A DNA stretch of 64,000 nt, taken from Aplidium turbinatum. Taxonomy: Eukaryota; Chordata; Ascidiacea; Aplousobranchia; Polyclinidae. Made by a program: the position numbers and the translations under genes. Numbering within the stretch: the first letter of the stretch is position 1; each line of letters begins with the position of its first letter. Under the pieces are notes generated by a model, which worked only from the letters and a program-made list of their open reading frames with translations, did not search any database and had not been told where the DNA came from. The stretch covers positions 26,447,608-26,511,607 of the forward strand of contig OU964925.1 of the NCBI GenBank assembly GCA_918807975.1, given 5' to 3'. Shown piece after piece: positions 33,206 through 43,609 of this stretch.

Positions 33206-33500
33206 TGCCACCGTAATAGTGCTAAAGTTTGGTTCATACGAAGAATAATGGGAATTTCCTGGATTGATAAGATCATCGATGAAGAAGTGTGGTGTCGCTT
33301 TGGGTGTACCTAATGTGTACGTACCTCTGCCGTACGCATTAGAACTGCTATAAAAAGGCAATGACATTTATTGGGCACAGAATTGAGCACTCGGTAATGA
33401 TAGAGCAGCTTCTGGGTCAGAGACAACGGGGACGTCCACATTTGGAAATTTTTAAGAAGCTTTTAACATGGACAAATGTCGGGATTTTGTAAATTTAATA
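33206..33500 (+). pseudogene. LINE ORF2 C-terminal scrap
   Basis: Sense pieces RIMGISWIDKIIDEEVWCRF, then FIGHRIEHSVMIEQLLGQRQ and RGRPHLEIFKKLL, resemble the 'R.LGI.W.D...N.E[VL]...G....RGRP...W' tail of non-LTR elements. They lie in two frames. Only this C-terminal portion remains. Confidence 0.5.
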
Positions 33501-34051
33501 AAAACAATACACGATCGATTGTTGTGGAAAATCACTGTAGCCGACACCTTATTTAGGCATGGCCAATGATGATAGGTTACTAATTTTTGATCCTTTGTGC
33601 CAGCATATAGCTCATAACATAACTTTGTCAATGTTATTAATCGTCACAAGTGTGGTCGCTTGTTCAGCAAATTTTTCTAAGTGTAATAGTGTATCCCTTC
33701 GAAATTTATAAAACATTTGTTTCTGTTACTAGATAAACTTTTTAAGAGTCCGTGACTGCTTCAAAGCCACCAGAAGGGGTCCACAAAAACAAAAAAAGTT
33801 GAGAACCACTGGCCTAGCTTACATGAACAACTACTGTACCGTACATATAATATATTTAGGCATGTCTTAAACCTTTTAAGGTTTTGCTACATTTTTCACT
33901 TCATTGATATGTTGGTACACTGGTACAGTATATCGATTATTATATATCGCAGTTGGTGCTATTTTGTTTTGAACACTTTAATGACGGTGAAAGATGTTCC
34001 GAAATCTCATGACAAACTGCTATTACTACAGCAAAGCTCCAGCATTGCCAT

Positions 34052-34166
34052 CAGGAGTGGAGCCGGAGCTGAAGTAGTGGTATGAAAGAGCTCTGGAGCT
34101 ATGCTCTGTTAGAAGAAAGCTCCGGAGCTGGAGCGGTTTCATTTTTATGCCGGCTCCAAAGCCCTG
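34052..34166. mobile_element. Short hAT-like MITE (caggagtggagccgg ends)
   Basis: The left end caggagtggagccggagctg is mirrored by the right end, whose reverse reads cagggctttggagccggc. ggagctgga words repeat inside. No target duplication is visible, so the borders are approximate. Confidence 0.45.
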
Positions 34167-34169
34167 CTG

Positions 34170-34766
34170 ATGAACTCCTTCCATTTCGTTCAATCTTCAG
34201 TTTTTATTAGTATTATACTAACTCTTAAATGTTTTTCAGTCTCGTAATTGGCTTGACGTGTTGAAAATATTTCAATTTTGTGATCATTTTGTTTGTTTGC
34301 CTTGCACCAGTCAATATTGAATTTTCCAATGAGTTGCCCCTAGAAATGTGTCCAAAATATCATAGTTTTCTGAGATTAATGTTGCTAACTAGATTTCAGT
34401 TATCATTTATTTGTTGGGTAACAAATTCATTTGTTTTCTTTCCATTAAGCCAATGCGTAATAGCCTCCTGTGACACCACATTCCAAAAAGTTTTCAAGTC
34501 TCTTTTTTGTATGTGTCAATTAGGACTAAATGAGAGTTTGCAGTAATCTTAATTTTGTTTTTTTACCAGTTAACCTTGTTTTCCCACTGCTGTTGGTGAT
34601 GTTACAGCTGGTTTTGCTTTAGCAATCCATCATACAGAAACAGGAAGCGCAATAATCAAATGCTGAAAAAAACAACCATATTTGCCACTCCTGTATTTCA
34701 GCTGATAAGGGTAGTGTGGTATAACTTATCAAGTCTTGAAGTAAACTACAGCACCTGTAATCAGAA
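34170..34766 (+). promoter_or_regulatory. Upstream region of RSU1
   Basis: AT-rich, with no clear TATA box or CpG island. The start codon is immediately preceded by ctgtaatcagaa, so an AG splice acceptor could end just before the ATG. The true transcription start may therefore be on a distant 5' exon, or the message may receive a spliced leader. I cannot place a promoter. Confidence 0.25.
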
Positions 34767-37700
34767 ATGTCAAAGCTGAAAAAGATTGTTGATGAAGCAA
34801 AAAATCATAAGCTAAAAGAGATTGATCTCAGTGATCGGGGAATCCAAAACATTAATGAAGTCCCTGGATTAAGTGAGTGCTTGGTATTTTTTTACATATT
34901 ATAATATAGATTATTTTATAACTGCAGACAGGACGTCACTTGTTCGACCCTAAGGTCTCATCAGTGCAGTAAACGTACACTAGACCTGAATGCCTTATTA
35001 CTATATTAGAACTTCAGATTATTTTATAGGTGGGTGAAAATATCCAAATATGGTTCCTTGCGTAGCCTATCACAAATGGAAAAATTACCACACTGAATTA
35101 TTTATATAGTAATAAGGCGTTCAAGTCGAGTGTACGGTTACTGCACTGATGAGACCTTAAGGTCAAAACAGTGACGTCCTGTCTGCAGTTAGATTATGTT
35201 ATATATATCTGTACACTGTACAGTTTTACATAATTTGTATATATATATAATATATTTTGTTTTAACAATGAACTGAATCTATTCACCAACATTTCCAACC
35301 ATAAGAAAAATATATGCACCTGGTTGTAGAGTCAGTTAAATTGTCAGGAGGTTCTTCAAAGACACATTGTGCATTTCTTATTTAAGTGGTGCTCAATATT
35401 TTTTTGTCATACACTCATTTCCTAGAACCATCAAGTGTACAAACCTCTAAATTTCCTATAAAGATCTTGTCCTGTCACTCATGGAAACTAAATTTGGCAC
35501 TTAGTCCTTCTTGTCGCCTTATTACTAAGTGACTGAAGCCTACAAATACCAACAAACTTCACCTGCTTGCTGGTATGGTATTTGAAGAGATGTTATCTGT
35601 GAAGCTGAAGGGTGAAGGGCTAAAGCAAACATGTGATGAAAGACAAGCTCTGTAAAAACAGGGTTGATCTCTAAGTGGTCAAAACTGGTTTTGACCACTA
35701 AGTGGTTTAAACCTGGTTTTAACCGGTCAAAACTAGGTTTAAACTGGTCAAAACCCAGAAAAATATTTTTATGTAGTGAATGTTCAGCTACCTGGGCTAT
35801 GGGCTATTTAGGAAATATGTATATATATATAATATAAAAGCAGTTGTGAGTTGTGACCATTTTGATATGCAGGCCTCGAAATAGCTGGCGGCCATGGCCG
35901 CCTGAACTTTCATTAATGGCCGCCAATACCGACCTGTCAGGCAAAATTTGATGGCAAATGTATTTCATAAAAAAAAATTTGTTGGAATAAATTCTTGTAC
36001 TTCAGTTGGCTGTGCAATTTGTTCATCGTTCTACCAAGCATTTTTTGGTTCATCAGAAACTTATTTTTAGAATTTGAATTTTCTCAATAATTAAATACCC
36101 ATATTTTACGGACCATAAGGCGCAATTTAAATCCTTTTTTTCCCTCATAAATTGATCGTGCGGCTTATAAGCTGGTGTGCCTGATGTATGGATCAAGTAG
36201 TGCTTTATTGCCTACACTCAAAACCAGTACCGATACTATTATTATATAAATAAACCACTGTCTTACACAATAAATTACGGTAAAAGCAACTAGCAACTGT
36301 GATATCCACTAGGCCCATTTTTTTCTTTTGCTCATTGTACTATTGTGGGAGCAAGTCTTTTAGGCGCAGACAGTTGGGCGCCGGTCAAATAGGCGCGCAC
36401 ACTGTGGCGTCTGGATATTTAGGTGCGGAGCACTGTGGCGCCCGTTTATTTAGGTGCTATTCCTAATCCAGTCTGCAGATTGTATCAGCTTGGCAGGTAG
36501 GGCAATGCTTTTCACACAAAATGTTGTACCTATTGAACAGAAAAATATGTCATGACTTCCATGAGTGAAGCTGCTTAAACTGGCAATGCTTTTCACACAA
36601 AATATTATATTGAACAAAAAAATATGTCATGGCTTCCGTGAGTGAAGCTGCTTAAACCGGCAATGCTTTGCACACAAAATGTTACATTGAACAGAAAAAT
36701 ATATTGTATTTTAATGCGCGTGTTCGGCATTTATTTGTTGTAAGTCCAGGTTTGCGTCGGCAAAGGCGTTATCAATAAATTATTCAAGTTTCCGCACATG
36801 ACTGAGTTCACTTTTAGTGAGTCAAATAATAACTACGGTACACTAAACATGATCACTTTGATCAGTGAAAAATATACCGTAGCCTATATTCAAGCGGGTG
36901 GTAGGCTTGAGCGAAGAGTAACTTAGTTTTCCGTCAAAACCCTGACTAGGTTTAATAACGAGCAAAGTCGCACCAGTATGCTTGCAAGTTGTAGCCAGAG
37001 TTCATATGCCCTATAGAAATGTATTCATGAAGTAGTGCGTTGTCTCATACGTACTCGCCACACGACCAATCCATCCCGAGTAGAAGTTATTGCGAAAGAT
37101 AACAGATTAAGTAAAGTTCCATCTGGCTGCAAGCTGTGTTCAGGATGCATAGCAAATGTCCTGTGGAGATGTGCTAATATCAAGAGTATTAGAGCGTTGT
37201 CTCGCACATCTCCACAGTCTACACTCCACACGCGTATTAACAAAACATATTTTTCTGTTCAATACAACATTTTGTGTGAAAAGCATTGCCCTACCTACCA
37301 GGCTGATACAATCTGCAGACTTTACTAGGAATAGCACCTAAATGAACGGGCGCCACAGTGCTCCGCACCTAAATATCCAGACGCCACAGTGTGCGCACCT
37401 ATTTGACCGGCGCCTAAAAGACGTGGACCCAATATTGTGACTTGCTTACATTTCTTACGCATTGTTGTTTAATGAGCTTTATATAGTAACCCATACTCCT
37501 TAAAATACGTTGCGTTCTATAGCCCTGTGCGCCTTATGTCTGAAGAAAAAAATAATCAAAGCAATTTATTGACAGTGCGCCTTATAATCGGATGCACTTT
37601 ATGGTCCGTAAAATACGGTAACCAACTGATTGAAATATCAAAAATAAACAGAGAAATTGAATATTTTTTGTTCCAAATCCAGCATTTAGGTTATTGTTGA

Positions 37701-40700
37701 TCAAAACAAAATATAGTTGAACATCATTACTAAACATGGAGGGTAATATTTTTAATTCAATTGAAAATCAACTTGATTCATACACTAAAGGGGTTTTGAT
37801 CAGTTTTGACCAGTAATAGGTAGTCAAAACTGCCAGGTTTTAACCGGGCGGTTTAAACCGATCAACCCTGTGTGAAAAACTGCTGCACAGTGCACGTCTT
37901 TGGTTGAAGTAAAGAACAAGCTTTCTAACACACGTACAGCCATTATCCTTAACGGAAGAAGAAACAAGGTTTAAGCAATAGAACATAAGCAACTCAAACA
38001 TACCCATTCTACACTGAAATGAAGGTTCCACAATCAGAATCCCTCCCTTCCCCCCTGGAGCTAACCCCCTCGAGTAAAGTGGGAAACACTAATTCGATAG
38101 AAGTGTTGTTTTTTTTCAAACCGTTGGAACTTTTATGCATTGATTGTTGAAATATGCTCAAATCAAATCATAATTAAAGAACAATTGTAGACAAAAATAA
38201 GTTTAATACAAAAGATTTGTTTTAAAAAACTTACCGTACCTTTTAATTTTATTTGTAACACTGCAATGTCATCTGCATCACTAAATGTGTCAGCAAAAGG
38301 CAATTGTATCATAGTTGCATATAGTGTTGAACTGTTGAAGTATAAATACATTTGTGTCAACTCATAAATACTTTGTTTAGTTATGCTCGAGCATTTAACT
38401 CATCTTACAATGAGTTACAACAAGCTATCAGCTGTACCTCCAAGCATTGGAGAACTTGTTAATCTTGAGCTGCTTAACCTCTTCAGCAATTCCATCGAAG
38501 AATTGCCAACTTCACTGAGTGGCATGCAGAAGCTGAAAATATTAAATTTGGGGTGAGACACTTTACATTTTAGTATAATTTGTATGAGGAGCAATAAATC
38601 AGCAATGATATAATCTGATTTGACATTGTCTGATGAATGAATTTTTTGTGGTCATTTTAATCACGTTGATTTATACATCTAAACTACATGTATTGTATAT
38701 ATTTATGAAAAAAGTATTATTTGTTCCTTTTTTAGAATGAATAGATTGGGTCATCTTCCAAGAGGTTTTGGTTCCTTTCCAAAACTTGAGATGCTTGATT
38801 TGACGTACAACAATCTTAGTGAGCAGTCACTCCCGTCCAATTTCTTTGTTATGAGTATGTATTTATGCATTTAGTTCTTGACTGTGAATTTTAAAGCAAC
38901 ATATCAAAATTTTCATGCTTTTACAGAAATGATATTTTAAATGCGAGATGTGTTGCTGTAATTATTTTGTGTGTAGTTTTTGTTTAATTTCTAAAAAGGT
39001 GTACAAACTTGCCATTGCTGTGCTTCCTTCCTACATACTTTATCTTGCAATATCTTAGAATCCAGTCGTTTTTTTTAGGAGTGGTGATTTACAACCATCA
39101 TATTCATATGACACCATGGATTTGTGATACTGCTTCCAATTTTATGTTTATAAATTACAATAGCAGTATGCTCCATCGAATCACTTTGTTTTTTTTGTAT
39201 GCCGTAGGCTATGTGTTAACCGATATTTTGATGTTTCCAGCTACTCTTCGAACTCTGTACCTTTCTGACAATGATTTTGAAACTTTCCCTGCTGAAATAT
39301 CAAAATTGCAAGATCTTCAAATTGTATGTTGTCGACTCTTCATTTTTTGTGTCTAAAATTACATTTGTAGTATTGGAAAAAGTTTGTTTTATTATATTAA
39401 AGCACTATAAATTGATTTGGAATACTTTGTGTTGGGTTGTTCTTGGTGTATTTATTTTCTGGCTAAGTTAAGGCTCCACTTAACAAAAGTATTCCGTACC
39501 TAACTACGTATATAATATCCCACCATGTTTACAGGCTACAGCCAACAGGCGCTTTAAATCACTGATGCCAGCTAGATTACCGCAAAAGGCATGTTTAAAC
39601 TTCAGGCATTAGCTCAGTGCTGTTGTCTGTAAACTACCAGTATTCTATCTTTTATACTTCTTTGTATGAAACTTTCCTTCAAGTATGTTACTCTACGTCC
39701 TCGTTAATTAAAATCGTTGCCAATGAACGTTTTGTTTTGCAGTAATGAGTGTTTGTAAGGCATAGATGAACGGCCGGTCTCTTTCTCTCTAGGATAAGGT
39801 AGCCTACCCCTTTTAAATGAAACATGATCCTTGCGCATAGTTTTTCCGCACGAGTAACTTGCTCTTTTTTATCAGCTTGCCTTGCGAGACAACGATCTCA
39901 TATCGATTCCAAAGGAGATTGGCCAATTGAGCAAGCTCAAAGAGCTCCACATTCAAGGAAACAGGATGACAGTTCTTCCTCCTGAACTAGGTATCATCAT
40001 CATTTTCAGCCTGGGCAATGGGCATCTGTGTTCAGTGAACAACTTTCGAACTTAGGTTAATCTGATTGTGTTTTTACTAAATTGGATTGCAGATAATGAG
40101 CTACTAAATGTTTCTCCACTGTACGTATAATTTTCTGCTTTTCCATCACTAAAGTGTAATGATATACCCAACTGAACTACCAACAAGATTTTGTTCAATA
40201 TTTCACTCCCACTACTAGAGCAAGTTTGGTTGTTTGCTACATCAGGATTTTTATTGTTTATTCGATCTTTGTGTCAGGCAACCTCGATCTCACTGGTCCC
40301 AAGAACGTGTTCAAAGCTGATCGAAACCCGTGGGTATTCCCCATCCAAGAGCAGTTCATGCTCGGCGTCACCCATGTCTTTGATTACATTCGCTCCGACA
40401 CCTACGGATAGTGAGTCGCATTGTTTTTACTTCATAGTTGGCCCGCTTTGTATCTTCACCAGTATATGTTCGCTTCTTCTGATCATTATTCTTTGATAAT
40501 GCGCTGCTGTTCCACGCATCTTTTCTATAGCAATGGTTACAGCTATTGCTACAAAAAGAAGTTAATCGTGAACACTCAGGCTTTTCAGCATTCAATTTTC
40601 TTGCGTAGTTAATCCTCGTATTTAATTCAGTATTGAGAAAGTGCGATTTCATGAACATACAGTAGATACAGCGTTTTAAGTTTTTAGAGCTGTACACTAA

Positions 40701-41325
40701 TTGAAACACCGTAAATGAATAAAGACCAGTCTTACATTTCCGTTAGGTTTCTAACTCACGTCGCCCGCTTATGTTCTAAATGCTGTCACGGAGACAACAA
40801 TCTAATAACGTTATACTATAAAGAAAACTGCAGATAGCGTCCATACGGCACCGCATCCATTGCACATTGCACAAACTATGTCAGTACAAAACGACCCAAG
40901 AACTCTGCTAGCGTGGATAAACGCTGGGTCTCATGTACTAAAGTTGAGACAAACGAACAATGGTTCAGGTTTTATTGTCGTATCCAGGCTTATACGCACG
41001 CTGGTTTAAGGTTTAGATTAAGTTGGACGCAAGGAAGCGAATTTTCATGTCCACCTTCAGGCATGCTCTCAAGTATTCAGCTAAAGATACATACGCATTA
41101 CGCATGCTCTTGAGCGGTGTCGAACCGGCGCTTTTTAAAGCATCCTACCAAAGCTCTCACTACTTATCCATGCAGCCGACGTATGGCTTAGTTGCTATCC
41201 CTCTTAACATCCACAATGTTTTACTGCATAGTTTGTACAAGCGACACATCCACGCTGATCCTGCTCCTCCTCCGAAGAAAGATGACAAATCCAAGAAGAT
41301 CAGTCGAAAACCCCTCAAGAAATAA
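34767..41325 (+). CDS. RSU1: Ras suppressor protein 1, seven coding exons
   Basis: Exons 34767-34872, 38381-38552, 38736-38854, 39241-39323, 39876-39990, 40278-40410 and 41232-41325 join at GT-AG sites in frame to 273 residues (human RSU1 has 277). The product starts MSKLKKIVDEAKNHKLKEID and then has about seven leucine-rich repeats (residues 40-205), including LTYNNLSEQSLPSNFF, TLYLSDNDFETFPAEI and LALRDNDLISIPKEIGQLSK. The conserved tail is LDLTGPKNVFKADRNPWVFP, HVFDYIRSDTY and KDDKSKKISRKPLKK. By family knowledge RSU1 binds the LIM5 domain of PINCH in the ILK-PINCH-parvin complex at integrin adhesions and damps Ras/JNK signalling. Nothing essential is missing. Intron 1 (3.5 kb) is filled with transposons, while the others are 0.2-0.8 kb. 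No polyadenylation signal was found close to the stop. Confidence 0.96.
34921..35189. mobile_element. Foldback MITE in RSU1 intron 1
   Basis: Arms of about 88 bp start actgcagacaggacgtcact and mirror each other (34921-35009 and about 35103-35189), sharing ggtctcatcagtgcag and aaggcgttcaa variants. The flanks tagattattttata (34907-34920) and tagattatgttata (35190-35203) agree at 13 of 14, an unusually long candidate duplication. It is non-coding. Confidence 0.7.
36098..37618. mobile_element. TA-flanked element with TATTTTACGGACCATAAGG ends
   Basis: CCCATATTTTACGGACCATA at the left and (reverse) CCGTATTTTACGGACCATAA at the right are each flanked by TA. Inside both ends comes ggcgc...cttat, as in 'gcgccttataatcgg'. 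The superfamily is not certain; a TA target suggests a Tc1/mariner-type MITE. It is split by the next insertion. Confidence 0.75.
36348..37430. mobile_element. Mutator-like foldback element, innermost layer
   Basis: Arms of about 145 bp (from ggagcaagtcttttaggcgc and from its mirror ending gcgcctaaaagacgtggacc) share gtctggatatttaggtgcgg and gcactgtggcgccc. The flanks actattgtg (36339-36347) and aatattgtg (37431-37439) agree at 8 of 9. Next to the left arm an 80-bp sequence is tandemly repeated about 2.5 times (starts 36501, 36582, 36659). No transposase frame was recognised. Confidence 0.75.
41095..41165 (-). repeat. SINE scrap with tRNA-like B box
   Basis: The minus strand reads agcgccggttcgacaccgct followed by caagagcatgcg. 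The same string recurs at about 54836-54900. The GGTTCGACACC word is a good B box, but the A-box side is weak. It lies in RSU1 intron 6. Confidence 0.4.
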
Positions 41326-42615
41326 CACGGGAACGATTCATGCCTTTTTGCCTCTCGCTGCCAGCAAGCTCATTAGTTATCTTTCAAGTTGTACCCAGAT
41401 ATATCAACAACTATGTGAAAATTTATATTTTATATTTTTCAATTGGAATTTAAGTTGCTGCTTATCGTGATGCAAGGTACTAATTCTAATAATTTTAACT
41501 TTAAAAATCATTTTAAGATTTCTTTTGACAAAGCCGACGTATTGCTTGGGACCCCCCCCCCCCTCCCCGGTCTTTATAGCACACATTTTGTAAACACCTT
41601 TTATAGATAGATGTTTAATTTTGTTGCCGTTGATTCGATGCGTCATAGCTTTCACGACAACCAAATATAGCTATTTTTCTTTATATTCTAATCATTTCTT
41701 TGCCACCTCCAAGTATATACAAATGTGTTCTTGATGTTACAAAGGATCTATGCGCGTACGTTAAAGCAGATCAGAGTAGCGCACGTTTTTTATTTGAAAT
41801 ATGTGAGCCTATATTTTCACGTACGACATTTTATCGTCACCATTAAGACACTTTATAGCAAGTACTTCACTTGTACTAATCATCAGATGCGGCTGCTTTG
41901 TATGTGCAGAATTATACTCTTCGCTGCTATCAGAATGCGCTACTTTATATGCTCACCATAATAATATGTAATGATGAAATTTCACTATTTCCGTGTTGCC
42001 TCGTTTTTTTTTCATTTTGTTTGCACACGGCAACAGGTCAGGCAAGTTTGTATGTACCGAACACTTCGAATGAGAATGGAACATTAGATTTTATGTGGTT
42101 TCGTTTCCTTTGTCGTTCCCGACAGAGACGTAAACGCATTTCAACCACACGTTGTAATGCTATTAAACTGGCGTGCTGTTGTGTATTTTCGTCATTGCAT
42201 TTTGTACGAAAGCTTATTATATTTACCGTTTAAACAACCCACTATCTAAAAGTTGTGCTGTGCCGTCTATCGACGAAATCTGTCTTTGTTACTTCCTCCC
42301 TTTTTACAGTGTCAAAAAGGATGGGATGTTGCTAGGTGGGTAACTAGGTACATTTATTCTTGTTATTTTCATTTCCATTTTATCAAGGAATAAAATCATC
42401 TTCTTGTTATTGATCACATGACCAAATTACATTTCAAAAGCCTTTTGTGTTATCAATGGAATCTTGACAAACGACTTATTTCAAATGGTTAACAAAGTTT
42501 ACACCCTCGTATTTAATCTCGTTCGCATGTTTTATTCTTTGTGCAAACTGATATTTCTATACTCAGACGCTTGCTGGTCGCTGCTTAACAGAACAACATA
42601 GATATAGCACATGAC
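41326..42615. other. Intergenic, no gene recognised
   Basis: Holds the RSU1 3' untranslated region, whose end I cannot define, a poly-C run at about 41551-41564 and an AATAAA at about 42389. No domain-bearing frame. Confidence 0.4.
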
Positions 42616-42879
42616 CAGAGGTGGGCATTTGCCACTTTAAAGGAGCCCGCTACCGCTGCTCGGACCAAAGTAGCGCGCGCTACCGCTACTTCTTCTGCTA
42701 CTTTTGCTTAACTGACGCTAGGGAGCACTATTCAACCACCTTGCAAAGTCAAAAATGACCTTGAAAACGAATGACGTCATTGTAAATGGCAGTGTATGTG
42801 ATGTTAATCGTTTACACTGTCATGTCAACGTCGCAATGGAAAACACGTTCTAGATGAAGTTTATTACGCATGTTTCAAA

Positions 42880-43010
42880 AATACTAGCATTTCAAAAAAG
42901 GAGTCAGTCGCTGAGTCCCGCCTGTTTTAGTTTCAACACGTCCTTTCCAAACGAGAAAAGTCTCTCCACCGCAGCACTGGAAGGAGTGGGGTGTTTGAAT
43001 GGACAGATAT
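42880..43010 (-). pseudogene. hAT transposase dimerisation motif
   Basis: In one minus-strand frame the codons read TPSSAAVERLFSFGKDVLKL followed by KQAGLSD and a stop, which is the hAT C-terminal motif. The preceding region (KLKYLSIQTP, VEVFFADRSKALDF) is in a shifted frame. Only the C-terminal end of the gene remains. Confidence 0.75.
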
Positions 43011-43165
43011 TTTAACTTGGCATTGGGAAAGTCCAAGGCCTTGCTTCTGTCCGCAAAAAATACTTCCACAAGTGACTTTTCTTTCCGTGCCGACGTTTCA
43101 TGAGATAGCTCCAACATATTAAACAATTCATCTTCGGAGTTCTGACTGGTGTTGGTGTCACTTTT

Positions 43166-43374
43166 GTGGGTCGTCGTCTGAGCTTCTGGGGCCGAGGGTC
43201 TATCCTTTTACCACCCCAGATTCACGATGTTTCCGGACTACACTGGAAGGCTGCTAGAGAGCAGCCAGTCTTTAGTTTCATCATCTATGACGCGCAGACC
43301 TTCCACTCCGTTAGGTGGCTTGAAGATGGTACAGTCATTGATGATGTGGCCTGCGGTCTGTTCATCGGCGCCAC
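43166..43374 (-). mobile_element. 3' fragment of the Jockey/CR1-group LINE
   Basis: It matches the 3' end of the 28940 copy nearly base for base: ttttaccaccccagattcac, gcagccagtctttagtttca and ccttccactccgttaggtgg. In minus-strand sense this is the last part of the RT protein plus the stop. A strongly 5'-truncated insertion within the hAT element. Confidence 0.8.
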
Positions 43375-43571
43375 AACGTGGCTTGATGTTTTCCTCAATA
43401 GTCGAATTATTTCTACTTCGATTCTTTTACGCATTATTTCAATAAAAAAATCTTTAAAACGAGTATTTTTTCTTCTTTAAATTGAAAAGTAGCGGAGTGC
43501 ACAGAAAGAAATGTAGCGCCTCTCCGCTGCCGCTACATTGAAAAAAGTAGCTGCACTACTGCCCACCTCTA

Positions 43572-43609
43572 CCAAGTTTACTTAACACAGTTTTGTTAAG
43601 TAAACTTGG
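43572..43609. repeat. Perfect 16-bp hairpin beside the hAT end
   Basis: ccaagtttacttaaca pairs with tgttaagtaaacttgg across a 6-bp loop. It abuts the hAT right terminus, where a duplication would be expected. Confidence 0.8.

Larger units (their letters stand above)
32364..33811. mobile_element. hAT/Charlie-like element, decayed
   Basis: The left end CAGCGATTTTCAATCTGGGG and right end (reverse CAGTGGTTCTCAAC) with ggggtccacaaaa near both sides are of the 'CAGGGGTTCTCAACC' hAT type. Flanks gtctagac and gcctagct agree at 5 of 8. No clear transposase frame was found. It contains a small MITE copy and a LINE scrap. Confidence 0.6.
35659..37870. mobile_element. hAT element in RSU1 intron 1, outer layer
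   Basis: CAGGGTTGATCTCTAAGTGG and the right end (reverse CAGGGTTGATCGG) are flanked by tgtaaaaa (35651-35658) and tgtgaaaa (37871-37878), 7 of 8. Subterminal ggtttaaacc and ggtcaaaact words recur at both ends. No transposase was seen. A cctcgaaatagc...ggccgcc scrap lies at 35874-35940 and a TA-flanked element at 36098-37618. Confidence 0.85.
42616..43570. mobile_element. hAT element, CAGAGGTGGGCA ends, with LINE insertion
   Basis: The left end CAGAGGTGGGCATTTGCCAC and right end (reverse AGAGGTGGGCAGTAG) bound the element. gctaccgctac words lie at both ends. No clear TSD was found. Minus-strand transposase scraps and a LINE 3' fragment (43166-43374) are inside. Confidence 0.7.

Noticed and set aside
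38040-38092. Ending ...gtgggaaacacta as another hAT terminus
   Set aside because: Only one end is visible, with no partner or TSD, so there is too little to call.
40411-40413. In-frame stop right after exon 6 of RSU1 (…DTYGtag)
   Set aside because: The tag overlaps a good donor (ata/gtgagt). Splicing continues into the conserved C-terminal exon, so this is not the real stop.
41023-41231. Extension of the last RSU1 exon upstream in the same frame
   Set aside because: The acceptor tactgcatag at 41231 joins exactly in phase to give TYGYLYKRH, matching RSU1. The upstream residues do not match the family.
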